A stretch of DNA of 64,000 nucleotides from an uncultured Clostridia bacterium (GTDB lineage Bacteria; Bacillota; Clostridia; TANB77; CAG-508): contig CALXWW010000003.1 of the NCBI GenBank assembly GCA_944392545.1, positions 56,951-120,950 of the forward strand, written 5' to 3'. This document shows positions 56,414-64,000 of the stretch, one piece after another (the first letter of the stretch is position 1; each line of letters begins with the position of its first letter). Position numbers and translations under genes: made by a program. The notes under the pieces were generated by a model, which was not told the DNA's origin, did not search any database, and saw nothing but the letters and a program-made list of their open reading frames with translations.

Positions 56414-57967
56414 TTATTTAGTAGATTTACTTTTAGTTTTTCTCCCTTTTTGCATTTGTTTTTTCCTTTCTGCTTGTTTTAAATCAGATTCCTTTATTGA
56501 TTCTATTCTCTCGCTGTATTTTTCAAAGAATTTACTTTTGCCTAGTTTTGGTCTTTTTTCTTTTGATTTCTTTACATCTTTTTTATTTTCTTTTTCTTGT
56601 TTTTTCAATGTCTTTTTATTATCTTTTAATTTGTTATTTAGCATCATATATTGAGCATTATTTTCCATATTATTAAATTTTAAATCATCACATATTAATT
56701 GTATAATTGACGCTGCAATAGCATCTGGATTATGACGTATTTTCCCATTTTCTATATGAGATAACTTTCTTTGTATTAAAGATACCCCCTCAACTTTTAC
56801 CTTAGATACATCCTGTTCTACAAGTTCTGCACCCTCCATATTATATTTTCTTATATATTCTGGGACTATTTCTCCTGTATCGTACATACAGTACTCAATT
56901 ACTCCTTTTCCTGCATGCTCATTTATTGCTTTTATATGTTCTGATAAAGAATAGTTATCAGTTTGTCCAGGTTCTGTCATTAGGTTACTTACATATATTT
57001 TAAAAGCTTTAGACTCCTTTATTGCTTTTGCTACACCTTTTACTAATAAATTTGGTATTACATTGGTATACAAACTTCCGGGACCTATAACTATTGCATC
57101 AGCCTCCATAATTGCCTCTATAACTCCTGGTGCTGGTCTGCAATTTGATGGAGTTATAAATATCCTATTAATTTTACTTGTTTTGTCATTTATAATTTCT
57201 GGAATTTTATCTTTACTTTCAATTACTGTTCCATCATCTAATTCTGCACAAATTTTAATTTCTTCTAAAGTTACTGGTAAGACTTTTCCTGTCATATTAA
57301 ATATATTTTGAGATTCTTTAACAGACTTTGTAAAATCATTATATAATGTATTCATTGCTAAAAAATACATATCACTAAACGATAAATTTGAAAGCCTACC
57401 AGATTTAAACTTAAAGTTCATTAATTTTTCCATAGTTTCTTCATTACTAGATAGTGCTACTATACTTTCTTTTACGTCATCTAAGGGTAATGTGTCAAGC
57501 ATTTTTCTTGACTCTGTTTTTTGCTCTCCATAATCAGATACAGTAACTATTGCCGTTATATTATCTGTATAATTTTTTAAGCCTTTTAGTACTGAATTTA
57601 ATCCAGCACCTCCACCTATTGCAACAACTTTAGGTCCTTGATTATATATTCTTTTATTAAAAATCAAAGTTTTTATATTTGAACTTCCATCTTTCATCCT
57701 TTTGTCTGTATCTTCAACTAATATCTCTAGAGTTCTTTTTTGAATTGCTATAATGCTATATATTATACAAATAAATCCCATAACAAATATAGCAGCAATT
57801 TTAGCTAAATTTATAAATTCCATTCGCCAACTTGTTAGTACTTCAACCATACCATATAAGCAAAGCAATATTCCTATAATTATAAGTAATATCCATCTTT
57901 TTATTTTACTATTTGCTTTAAACCATTTAAAGAATCCTTTCATCTCTCTATAATCCAACCCTTTCAT
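56414..57967 (-). CDS. yvcK: YvcK-like gluconeogenesis factor (CofD family) with N-terminal membrane helices
   Basis: A 517-residue protein: two membrane helices (about 25-45 and 52-75), then the YvcK domain with VVAIGGGAGLNSVLKGLK, TVSDYGEQKTES, DAIVIGPGSLYTNVIPNLL and EPGQTDNYSLSEH, and a highly basic lysine-rich tail (about 450-517). YvcK binds UDP-sugars and links carbon supply to peptidoglycan synthesis. It lies 24 bases downstream of murB, consistent with this. Start could be 57967 or 57943. Confidence 0.92.
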   Translation of the reverse strand: MKGLDYREMKGFFKWFKANSKIKRWILLIIIGILLCLYGMVEVLTSWRMEFINLAKIAAIFVMGFICIIYSIIAIQKRTLEILVEDTDKRMKDGSSNIKTLIFNKRIYNQGPKVVAIGGGAGLNSVLKGLKNYTDNITAIVTVSDYGEQKTESRKMLDTLPLDDVKESIVALSSNEETMEKLMNFKFKSGRLSNLSFSDMYFLAMNTLYNDFTKSVKESQNIFNMTGKVLPVTLEEIKICAELDDGTVIESKDKIPEIINDKTSKINRIFITPSNCRPAPGVIEAIMEADAIVIGPGSLYTNVIPNLLVKGVAKAIKESKAFKIYVSNLMTEPGQTDNYSLSEHIKAINEHAGKGVIEYCMYDTGEIVPEYIRKYNMEGAELVEQDVSKVKVEGVSLIQRKLSHIENGKIRHNPDAIAASIIQLICDDLKFNNMENNAQYMMLNNKLKDNKKTLKKQEKENKKDVKKSKEKRPKLGKSKFFEKYSERIESIKESDLKQAERKKQMQKGRKTKSKSTK

Positions 57968-57991
57968 TTATATGTAAAAATTAAATTTATA

Positions 57992-58981
57992 TTATTCTCC
58001 TAGTATTTCTACTTCTAGTTCTATATTCTTTCCTGTTTTTTCATGCACAACTTTTTTCACATAATTTATTAAGTCTATTATATCTTGTGCTGTAGCGTCT
58101 CCTGTATTTACTATAAATCCAGCATGTTTTTCTGATACTTGCGCACCACCTATTTTGTATCCCTTTAGTCCACATTCATCTATTAACTTTGCTGTTATAT
58201 AATCTTTTCCTCTTTTAAATGTACTTCCTGCGCTTGGAAGATCTGGTTGTTTCTCCCTTCTTGCTTGATTATATTCATTCATTTTTTCCTGTATTTCTTC
58301 TTTGTTAGCATATGATAACTGTAGTTTAGTTTCTAGTATTATATATTTCTTATCACTAAATACACTGTTTCTATAGCTAAAGTTCTGATCCTTATTTTCT
58401 AAAACAACGATATTACTTTCATCTATACATTTTGGTGGGTTTGTTATTTCTATATCTCCAATATTGCTTATTCTCATTGCTTTATTTTCTCTCTTAAGCT
58501 TAAGACATTTTGTATTAATAACAATATCTTTCATTTCTCCACCATAAGCACCTGCATTCATTTTTACTGCGCCACCTATTGTTCCTGGTATTCCTGATGC
58601 GAATTCAAAACCTGTAATTTCGTTACTTAATAAATCTTGAGCAAGCCTTGCTAGTTTTACTCCAGCACCTACAGTTACTATTGCAAAATCTTTTTGTTTA
58701 TCTATGTTTATTTCGTCAAATTCTATTTTTATAACTATACCTCTTATTCCGTTATCTTTAACTAAAATATTACTTCCGTTACCAATAACAGTTACCATTT
58801 GGTTATATCTATTTGCCGTCTTAACAGCATGCATTAATTCTTTAATATCTTTCACTTTTACTAAAATATCTGCATTTCCGCCAACTTTAAAACTAGTATA
58901 TTTTTTCATTGGCTCATTCATATATATTCTAGTTGTAGGAATAACTTTTGTTAGTTCCTGACACACCTCTATAAATTTCAT
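57992..58981 (-). CDS. murB: UDP-N-acetylenolpyruvoylglucosamine reductase
   Basis: A 329-residue MurB (type II). The FAD site has YTSFKVGGNADILVKV and GNGSNILV, the core has FASGIPGTIGGAVKMNAGAY, and the catalytic residues lie in SAGSTFKRG and near the C-terminal ELEVEILG. It makes UDP-MurNAc for peptidoglycan. Transcribed with yvcK. Confidence 0.96.
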   Translation of the reverse strand: MKFIEVCQELTKVIPTTRIYMNEPMKKYTSFKVGGNADILVKVKDIKELMHAVKTANRYNQMVTVIGNGSNILVKDNGIRGIVIKIEFDEINIDKQKDFAIVTVGAGVKLARLAQDLLSNEITGFEFASGIPGTIGGAVKMNAGAYGGEMKDIVINTKCLKLKRENKAMRISNIGDIEITNPPKCIDESNIVVLENKDQNFSYRNSVFSDKKYIILETKLQLSYANKEEIQEKMNEYNQARREKQPDLPSAGSTFKRGKDYITAKLIDECGLKGYKIGGAQVSEKHAGFIVNTGDATAQDIIDLINYVKKVVHEKTGKNIELEVEILGE

Positions 58982-59120
58982 ATATTCAGACTCCTTTTAG
59001 CTTAATACTTCTAAATTTTATCATTTTTATCAAAATTTTACAATACTAAATACCCAATTTACAGTTAATTTTATACCCTATATGTATTCTATTTATTATA
59101 TATTTATACACAGATACGTA

Positions 59121-59150
59121 TTGTAATATCTGGCGTATTTATGATATAAT
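59121..59150 (+). promoter_or_regulatory. Probable promoter of coaD
   Basis: TTGTAA (59121-59126), 18-base spacer, TATAAT (59145-59150). The 277-base divergent gap 58982-59258 otherwise shows nothing clear. Confidence 0.55.
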
Positions 59151-59258
59151 TTTACATGTATAAACAATTTAAGAAAACGCATACATTAATTATTTTATAT
59201 ATTTTATAAACTAAATGTATAAATAGAAATTTATAGATAGAAGGGAATTGTATTAACT

Positions 59259-59738
59259 ATGAAAACAGCTTTTTATCCTGGTAGCTTTGATCCATTCACA
59301 AATGGTCACTTGCATGTAGTAAAAACCGCCTGCAAATTGTTTGATAAGTTAATTATAGGAATTGGAATTAATTTTCAAAAAGAAAGAAGATTTTCTAATG
59401 AAATCATGAAAACAGCAATAGAAAAAACTTTAAAGCTCGAAGGTATTAATAATGCGGAAGTAATTATATATAAAGGTCTCTCTGTGGATATTGCTAAAGA
59501 ATATAATTGTAATTATATGATACGTGGCCTTCGTAATGATATGGATTATCAGTATGAAGAAAATTTAGCACAGATAAATGAAGAAATTTCCGGATTAGAT
59601 ACAATATATATACGTTCAGGCTTTTTAGGATTTATTAGTTCTAGTATGGTTGTAGAGCTATTACAAAATAACAAGGCGGTTGACAAATATTTACCCAAAC
59701 CTGTTATTGATGCAATACAAAAAACACAAAAAAATTAG
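59259..59738 (+). CDS. coaD: Phosphopantetheine adenylyltransferase
   Basis: A 159-residue CoaD. The nucleotidyltransferase motif is FYPGSFDPFTNGHLHVV (T-N-G-H in place of the usual T-x-G-H), and the second is FLGFISSSMVVELL. It makes dephospho-CoA in coenzyme A synthesis. Plus-strand gene without in-frame CGG. Confidence 0.96.
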   Translation: MKTAFYPGSFDPFTNGHLHVVKTACKLFDKLIIGIGINFQKERRFSNEIMKTAIEKTLKLEGINNAEVIIYKGLSVDIAKEYNCNYMIRGLRNDMDYQYEENLAQINEEISGLDTIYIRSGFLGFISSSMVVELLQNNKAVDKYLPKPVIDAIQKTQKN

Positions 59739-59750
59739 AAATTCATCATA

Positions 59751-59797
59751 AAAGCTAAATTATTTATTAGTTAATTTTTAATAAATAATTTAGCTTT
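59751..59797 (+). terminator. Terminator after coaD
   Basis: Perfect 19-base arms from AAAGCTAAATT to AATTTAGCTTT around a 9-base loop, followed by ATTTTT. Confidence 0.85.
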
Positions 59798-59850
59798 ATT
59801 TTTGTGTCTTCTAATATCATTTTTATCACTTTTTGATAAATTCATAAATT

Positions 59851-60042
59851 TTATTCTTCTAATACTAATGCCTTTTTAGGACAAAAATTAGAACATTTTC
59901 CACACCTTATACATTTATTTAGATCTACGACTGGTGCATTATTTTCTTTCTGTGATAATGCACCTGCAGGACAAACTTTCACAGCAGGACACTTATGATC
60001 TTGCGGACATTTTTCTTTTATAACAACCAACTTTTTTTCCAT
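59851..60042 (-). CDS. 4Fe-4S ferredoxin-like protein
   Basis: A 63-residue protein. The second cluster motif is CIRCGKCSNFCPKKA (C-x2-C-x2-C-x3-C-P). The first half has CPQDHKCPAVKVCPAGA, with spacing wider than the classical motif but enough cysteines for a second cluster. Electron carrier; partner unknown. It lies 18 bases downstream of the deoxyribosyltransferase-like gene. Confidence 0.85.
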   Translation of the reverse strand: MEKKLVVIKEKCPQDHKCPAVKVCPAGALSQKENNAPVVDLNKCIRCGKCSNFCPKKALVLEE

Positions 60043-60060
60043 TAAATTTTTCTCTCCTAT

Positions 60061-60471
60061 CTATTTTATTAAACTTAAATCTCCATTAATTATAATTGGT
60101 GAAAATCCAGATATCTCATCATATAACATTCCTTCAGGAATATCATTATATAAATATATCTTCTTATTTTTCATGAAAGCTTCATATAACTCAATAAATG
60201 TTGCACCACCAATATAGTTTTTCTTTCCATTTTTGTCAAAGTTTAATGTTAATACAGCATCCATTCCAGCAATTCTTTCCTCGCTCATTCTAAACATTTT
60301 TGCCTTAAACTCTGAATGTGCCTTTTCTCCCAAATTCCAACTATTCTTTTCCGCATCTGGTTCATAATATGAATTTGGAAGTTCTACTACATGTCCCATT
60401 GCTTCTAATTTTTCTTTTATTGGTGGTATATCTTTATAGAATGCTTTACTACAAATAACAAATATCTTCAT
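60061..60471 (-). CDS. Nucleoside 2-deoxyribosyltransferase-like protein
   Basis: A 136-residue Rossmann-like protein with MKIFVICSKAFYKDIPPI at the start, a middle RIAGMDAVLTLNF and a late GGATFIELYEAFMKNKKIYLY. This is the layout of the nucleoside deoxyribosyltransferase or DUF4406 superfamily, but the catalytic glutamate (in FIELYEA) is only inferred. AGGAGGT precedes the start. Confidence 0.7.
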   Translation of the reverse strand: MKIFVICSKAFYKDIPPIKEKLEAMGHVVELPNSYYEPDAEKNSWNLGEKAHSEFKAKMFRMSEERIAGMDAVLTLNFDKNGKKNYIGGATFIELYEAFMKNKKIYLYNDIPEGMLYDEISGFSPIIINGDLSLIK

Positions 60472-60593
60472 TTTTTTACCTCCTATGTTATATTGGTTGT
60501 GTAAAGTTTATATATAAAAAATGGCTTAAAGCATTGATATTAAAGCATTTCTGCTAAAATATGTTCTACCCCCCTTAGACTAAATTAATTATG

Positions 60594-60708
60594 TATCCTC
60601 TTAACTAAAATCTATGTGCTTTTAAAATTTTGTAAAGGCTAGGCGAAGCCTATTCATTTCAGCCTTTATAAAATTTTATAAAGCATATTATAATCGAGTT
60701 AGAGGATA
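60594..60708. repeat. 115-bp imperfect palindrome, MITE-like or structured RNA
   Basis: The ends TATCCTCTTAACT and AGTTAGAGGATA are near complements, and the inner parts TGCTTTTAAAATTTTGTAAA and its partner pair as well; a small AGGC-GAA-GCCT hairpin lies within the loop region. The element is flanked by TTAATTA at 60585-60591 and 60713-60719. It lies in the 648-base gap 60472-61119. Confidence 0.5.
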
Positions 60709-60833
60709 AGTCTTAATTAGCTTATGTTTACCATCTTTTCATAAATTAATTTACACTACCGTTGTATTTTATATTAATTCTATTTACGCTTAATTATTAT
60801 ATAACATATATTAATTAATTACTAGCGAACACA

Positions 60834-60874
60834 AAAAAAATAACAGATAATTTCTTATCTGTTATTAACTATGG
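60834..60874. repeat. 41-bp direct repeat, left copy (island boundary)
   Basis: Identical over 41 bases to 63541-63581, which is the tRNA-Asn CCA end plus its terminator. The copy also contains a hairpin with AATAACAGATAA and TTATCTGTTATT arms. Confidence 0.75.
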
Positions 60875-60876
60875 AT

Positions 60877-60915
60877 CCTTTGCGAGAGACGTTTTCAAAA
60901 AGTCTGTCGCAAAAG
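60877..60915. repeat. Hairpin next to the left repeat
   Basis: CCTTTGCGA pairs with TCGCAAAAG (one G-T pair), and AGAC with GTCT inside. It takes the place held by the tRNA body beside the right repeat. Not recognisable as a tRNA. Nothing else is clear up to 61119. Confidence 0.5.
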
Positions 60916-61119
60916 AGTTACTTATTTCCGTTTCAAATATAGTTATAGCAATATATTGCAAGAATTGTATGTACAAGTTGGCAATTTTTTGCTACAACTG
61001 TTATTTTTAATTTAACATAAGTTTGTAACATTTGCAAGAGTCTTTAAATTATTTTTTGTAATAATCAGATTTCATTTTTTATATAACAACTTACAATTTT
61101 CTTTTAACTAAATTTATTA

Positions 61120-61770
61120 TTATCTTTCCTCTTCTTGCTCTATACTTTTACAAGTATCTGCAATTATTACATCTCCATCACGAAGAGTCCTATATTTTAT
61201 ATTGTTTTTGTTGCAATATTCCACTGAATCATCTATCAACTTTGTTTCTTTATGATCAGATTTATAATGTGGAAGGAATAAATAATCAAAATATCCCAAT
61301 CCATTCCACATTGTGTCTATTCCATATGGATTAATACTTGGATTATCACATTTTTCTAAGCCATGTAAATCTTTTGAAAGTACACATATTCCAGCACTAT
61401 ATCCTGCATATAAATAATCTGGTTTATCTTTTATTGATTTTAAATATTCATCAAACCCACTTAAATACATTGCTTGTCTTAATGCGAATGTATTTCCTCC
61501 AATTACATAAAAGGCACTAAATTCCTCTAATCTCTTACTTAATTCTTCTTTTCTATTAAAATAATCTTTTAATGAAATTACAGTAACATCAAATCCCAAG
61601 TCTTCTAAGTCCTTAACATCTGCTTGTATTCCTGTTACTTTTCTTTCTCCATCTGGAAATACATCTCTTGAATTAGGAATTAAACATATTTTATTATTGT
61701 ATTCTGCAATCCATTTTTTTAGTTCTTCTGTTTTATCTCCAAGTTTATATGATGATAAATATAGTTTCAT
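61120..61770 (-). CDS. Peptidase E-like (S51 family) protein
   Basis: A 216-residue class I glutamine amidotransferase-like serine peptidase. The nucleophile elbow is LYAGYSAGICVLS, with FYVIGGNTFALRQA upstream and a late YLFLPHYKSDH with a candidate His. Peptidase E cleaves Asp-x dipeptides, but many relatives are uncharacterised. It lies inside the region bounded by the 41-bp repeats. Confidence 0.85.
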   Translation of the reverse strand: MKLYLSSYKLGDKTEELKKWIAEYNNKICLIPNSRDVFPDGERKVTGIQADVKDLEDLGFDVTVISLKDYFNRKEELSKRLEEFSAFYVIGGNTFALRQAMYLSGFDEYLKSIKDKPDYLYAGYSAGICVLSKDLHGLEKCDNPSINPYGIDTMWNGLGYFDYLFLPHYKSDHKETKLIDDSVEYCNKNNIKYRTLRDGDVIIADTCKSIEQEEER

Positions 61771-61798
61771 TTCTTACCTCCTATAACTTAATATATTC

Positions 61799-62071
61799 TT
61801 ATTTCTTTCTATTGCCAAATTTCACTCCTTCTGGATCATTTTGCTCTCTATAATAATTAATATAATCTATTGTAGCTTGTGGATTTATATCAAAGTAATA
61901 CTTACAAAGTTTTCTAAAAGTTAGTAAACTATCATCAGTTTCATAAAATAATAATATATCTAACATCTCATCTAATTTTCTTTCAATCTGTTTTTCATAT
62001 TTTAGGTGATTTTGAATAATATCTTCTATTTCAATACTCTTGCACATATCATATAATTCTTGTTTTTCCAT
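61799..62071 (-). CDS. Small unknown protein
   Basis: A 90-residue acidic helical protein (MEKQELYDMCKSIEIED to GVKFGNRKK). It resembles no named family known to me. It is 25 bases downstream of the AbiEii-like toxin gene and 28 upstream of the peptidase gene, so all may share the AbiE promoter. Confidence 0.6.
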   Translation of the reverse strand: MEKQELYDMCKSIEIEDIIQNHLKYEKQIERKLDEMLDILLFYETDDSLLTFRKLCKYYFDINPQATIDYINYYREQNDPEGVKFGNRKK

Positions 62072-62096
62072 AATCCACCTCTTTTTTTATTTTATA

Positions 62097-62918
62097 TTAT
62101 ACTACTAAAGGCTCTAATTGCTTTATAAAATCCAATATCGTATTTAAAACGATATTTGTATTTTCTCCTATCCAATTATATCTGCTGTTCTGAACATTCT
62201 CTAAAAAGTTAGGATTATTAAATATTCTACTTAATTCATTTACAATATCAAAAGTAGTATTTATTCTTGAAATGTTATTTATACAATATATATTTATTAG
62301 TTTTATCAATAATGACTTGTCCATATTTCCTTCAGTTATAAGATAATAGAAATCATATATATCTTTATATCTTGTTGTTCTAATACCATGTTTTAACATT
62401 GATGATAACTTTTCGACAAAAATTTGTTCTTTAGTGTTTATTAATAATGTCATACTATTATTAAATACTTCAAAATTAAACATATATTCTTCTTGCCTTA
62501 TATTTAGATTTTTATGTACTCCAATATCTATTTTAGTCTCTATTTGATTTCTAAAAGAATCTTTCAAAATAATATTAACTCTTTTTCCTTGATAATCTTG
62601 ATGTTTTAATGGTTTGATTTTCTTATTAACTATAATTTTTACTCCATCATCTATTTGATTTAATTTATCGAACAATAGCAATATACTTTTATCTTCTAAT
62701 GAATATCTAATTAAATCTATATCAATATCAACAGTTGCTCGTCTTTTATCTTTCGTTATATTAAACATTACTACTCCACCTTTAACTGTAATATTATTTC
62801 TATAATTCGACTTTGCAATTTTGCTTAATATAATATCTTGCGCAACTTTTGCTGTAGCATAAGCATCTTCATATCCTTTTTGTAAATAAAAGTCTATGCT
62901 TTCTAATAAATTTATCAC
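62097..62918 (-). CDS. AbiEii-type nucleotidyltransferase toxin
   Basis: A 273-residue protein of the AbiEii/AbiGii family. The nucleotidyltransferase signature is VKGGVVMFNITKDKRRATVD with the acidic pair in VDIDIDLIRY, and the C-terminal signature KLSSMLKHGIRTTRYKDIYD. These toxins transfer nucleotides, in known cases to tRNA, and give phage resistance. The start codon overlaps the antitoxin stop, as usual for AbiE pairs. Confidence 0.9.
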   Translation of the reverse strand: MINLLESIDFYLQKGYEDAYATAKVAQDIILSKIAKSNYRNNITVKGGVVMFNITKDKRRATVDIDIDLIRYSLEDKSILLLFDKLNQIDDGVKIIVNKKIKPLKHQDYQGKRVNIILKDSFRNQIETKIDIGVHKNLNIRQEEYMFNFEVFNNSMTLLINTKEQIFVEKLSSMLKHGIRTTRYKDIYDFYYLITEGNMDKSLLIKLINIYCINNISRINTTFDIVNELSRIFNNPNFLENVQNSRYNWIGENTNIVLNTILDFIKQLEPLVV

Positions 62919-63460
62919 TAAAATACCTCCCTATGTATAATTTCAAAGATGTTTTTTCCATTAGTAAATTTTTCCAAATATTCTGCAAGTAAACTCATAT
63001 CTATTTCATCTGCAATTTCTCTATAATTACTTATTATTTCTTTGTAGTAGTCAAAAGCAATAGAATTCTTATTTCGAACTAACTCTATTAACATTCTTTC
63101 TTTGTTATAAATATTTATATTTACATTATTATAATTCATTTCAGTTTTTCCAGTTTCGAAAAAATGATTTGCCATGAATATTTGCTCTATTTTATCATTT
63201 TCTATTTTTTTTGCATTATGTTTTGTTGCTAGAAAATATTTACTTGGTATATAATCAGTTAATCCTAAATAGAAAAATGCACTTTCTGATGTAAAAATAC
63301 TGTTTGGATATTTTTTTACAACATATTCTAACTGATTATATTTTTCAGTATCCGAATACAAACCTATCTCAATTTTATATAGCTCTTTATTTTCTAATTT
63401 TTTGTTTATTTTGTAATTATCTAGCCCTTGATTTTTTAATTCTTTATATGAAAATATCAT
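62918..63460 (-). CDS. AbiEi-type antitoxin
   Basis: A 180-residue protein with an N-terminal winged-helix-like region (KELKNQGLDNYKINKKLENKELYK is split over residues 5-28) and a C-terminal domain with NKERMLIELVRNKN. AbiEi proteins repress their own promoter by binding inverted repeats. A perfect 19-base inverted repeat surrounds the promoter just upstream (63485-63530). The start at 63460 follows GGGGG by eight bases. Confidence 0.88.
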   Translation of the reverse strand: MIFSYKELKNQGLDNYKINKKLENKELYKIEIGLYSDTEKYNQLEYVVKKYPNSIFTSESAFFYLGLTDYIPSKYFLATKHNAKKIENDKIEQIFMANHFFETGKTEMNYNNVNINIYNKERMLIELVRNKNSIAFDYYKEIISNYREIADEIDMSLLAEYLEKFTNGKNIFEIIHREVF

Positions 63461-63479
63461 AAATTTTACCCCCAAAACA

Positions 63480-63530
63480 ATTTTAAACTAAAATAAGGCG
63501 TTTGTCAACAAAAACGCCTTATTTTAGTTT
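63480..63530 (-). promoter_or_regulatory. AbiE promoter inside a perfect 19-bp inverted repeat
   Basis: TTGACA (63508-63503), 17-base spacer and TAAAAT (63485-63480). Arms of 19 bases at 63485-63503 and 63512-63530 are perfect complements (AAACTAAAATAAGGCGTTT and its reverse complement). One arm fills the promoter spacer, so binding would block RNA polymerase. The same sequence could also form a hairpin in readthrough RNA. Confidence 0.8.
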
Positions 63531-63540
63531 AAAAATTTGC

Positions 63541-63573
63541 AAAAAAATAACAGATAATTTCTTATCTGTTATT
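63541..63573 (-). terminator. Terminator after tRNA-Asn
   Basis: Arms AATAACAGATAA and TTATCTGTTATT with a GAAA tetraloop, followed by seven T residues on the minus strand. Also the body of the right 41-bp repeat. Confidence 0.9.
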
Positions 63574-63581
63574 AACTATGG
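63541..63581. repeat. 41-bp direct repeat, right copy
   Basis: Identical to 60834-60874. Includes the terminator and the CCA end of tRNA-Asn, a usual target for integrases. No integrase gene is present between the copies. Confidence 0.75.
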
Positions 63582-63889
63582 CTCCTCGTGTTGGACTCGA
63601 ACCAACGACCTATCGGTTACTGCACTACACTAATTTTCACTAGCATTATATTAAATATAATTTGTAGTCTGGACTTTCTCTTTACCGTGTCAATATTGAT
63701 TTAGGTAGGTAGTGTAAAGTCTCTACACATAGCTTACGCCTTGCTCGGTATTACCATCAGCTAATACTGTTACGGCTTTTACCGAATTAGCCACCTTTTT
63801 CATCTATAAGTTTCCTTATAGAGCTGCTAACTTCTTGGTTTTGCAACCTGCTCGACAGCCGAGCGCTCTACCAACTGAGCTAACGAGGA
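63579..63889 (-). tRNA. tRNA-Asn (GTT) interrupted by a group I intron
   Basis: The 5' exon (63889-63855) has acceptor TCCTCGT, D arm GCTC/GAGC and anticodon stem CTCGG followed by CTGT. The 3' exon (63619-63579) begins TAACCGAT and includes T arm GTTGG/CCAAC, acceptor ACGAGGA, G73 and encoded CCA. Joined, the loop reads CTGTTAA with anticodon GTT. The intron sits between positions 35 and 36, inside the anticodon. It lies just after 5S rRNA, as common in Clostridia. Confidence 0.93.
63620..63854 (-). ncRNA. Group I intron in tRNA-Asn
   Basis: A 235-base insertion with group I hallmarks. The 5' exon ends in U and the intron ends in G. The conserved core is recognisable: the P7 5' side GTGTAGAGACT (63728-63718) and the P7 3' side GGTAAAGAGAAAGTCC (63686-63671), close to those of the cyanobacterial tRNA-Leu intron (subgroup IC3), with a GGTAATACCGAGCAAGG stretch matching the P6-P5 strand. 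GCAG shortly inside the 5' end can pair with exon CTGT. No open reading frame inside. Confidence 0.88.
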
Positions 63890-63897
63890 ATATATAA

Positions 63898-64000
63898 CTC
63901 TGGCGACAACCTATTTTATCAGCAGGGTAACCCACAAATATCGTCGGCACAATAGAGCTTGACTTCTGTGTTCGGAATGGGAACAGGTATTTCCTCTATG
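63898..64000 (-). rRNA. 5S ribosomal RNA (partial, 5' end outside window)
   Basis: The minus strand carries ACCTGTTCCCATTCCGAACA, GAAGTCAAGCTC and GGGTTACCCTGCTG, then a 3' GTTGTCGCCAGA, the 5S pattern. It is the end of an rRNA operon followed nine bases later by tRNA-Asn. Confidence 0.92.

Noticed and set aside
60877..60915. A second tRNA or tRNA remnant beside the left repeat
   Set aside because: The adjoining sequence forms only a simple hairpin; no D arm, anticodon arm or T arm can be drawn.
1..64000. CRISPR array or complete prophage
   Set aside because: No regularly spaced repeats and no phage structural, integrase or portal genes were found; XerD is the housekeeping type.

Overview
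The window looks like a stretch of chromosome from an AT-rich, endospore-forming member of the Clostridia. Spore genes are present (spoIIIAA to spoIIIAF, spoIIM, gpr). Base composition is very low in GC, arginine is mostly AGA, Shine-Dalgarno sites are strong, and the right edge carries a 5S rRNA gene followed by tRNA-Asn. Nearly every gene lies on the minus strand; only an LCP protein gene and coaD are on the plus strand.

The main discovery is a recoding signal. Nine genes (spoIIIAE, spoIIIAA, a class A penicillin-binding protein, a GME-fold-like protein, an MBOAT acyltransferase, a lytic transglycosylase, two paralogous membrane proteins and ruvC) are each split into two frames. In all nine the break falls exactly at an in-frame CGG codon, and skipping its C restores the normal protein, with the next triplet GGN supplying a glycine. 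Every other CGG trinucleotide I found on a coding strand straddles two codons. The one exception is codon 4 of an atypical, probably imported AAA ATPase gene. The host therefore seems not to use CGG as a sense codon; it behaves as a +1 frameshift signal or as part of a CGGN four-base codon for glycine.

Layout from left to right: 1-3470, spoIIIA operon; 3658-8796, a membrane-anchored unknown, yebC and the PBP; 8877-12236, a jelly-roll-like membrane protein, the ClpX-like AAA protein, the GME-like protein and a small alarmone synthetase; 12307-17638, one operon with an ECF sigma factor, an RsiV-like anti-sigma factor, MBOAT and DHHW proteins, a DUF4358-like protein and an SGNH hydrolase, probably for cell-envelope O-acetylation; 17757-27308, AI-2E transporter, copper ATPase and chaperone, EAL phosphodiesterase, patatin, acetyltransferase and RNase Y; 27610-37242, small unknowns, xerD, spoIIM, an endonuclease Q-like gene, a lytic transglycosylase, polA and a cation exchanger; 37848-43564, a DUF4143-type ATPase, an operon of unknowns with a possible ADP-ribosyltransferase fold, a QueH-GNAT fusion and the first of two paralogous membrane proteins; 43613-58981, its paralog, then ruvB, a TagO-like transferase, rpiA, sortase B, gpr, LCP protein, FAD oxidoreductase, holA, ruvC, a glycogen-debranching-like enzyme, yvcK and murB; 59259-60471, coaD, a ferredoxin and a deoxyribosyltransferase-like protein.

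The last 3 kb (60834-63581) look like a small island. It carries a peptidase E-like gene and an AbiE toxin-antitoxin pair, and is bounded by a 41-bp direct repeat that matches the tRNA-Asn 3' end and its terminator. The tRNA-Asn gene is interrupted inside its anticodon by a 235-nt group I intron. Partial 5S rRNA closes the window.
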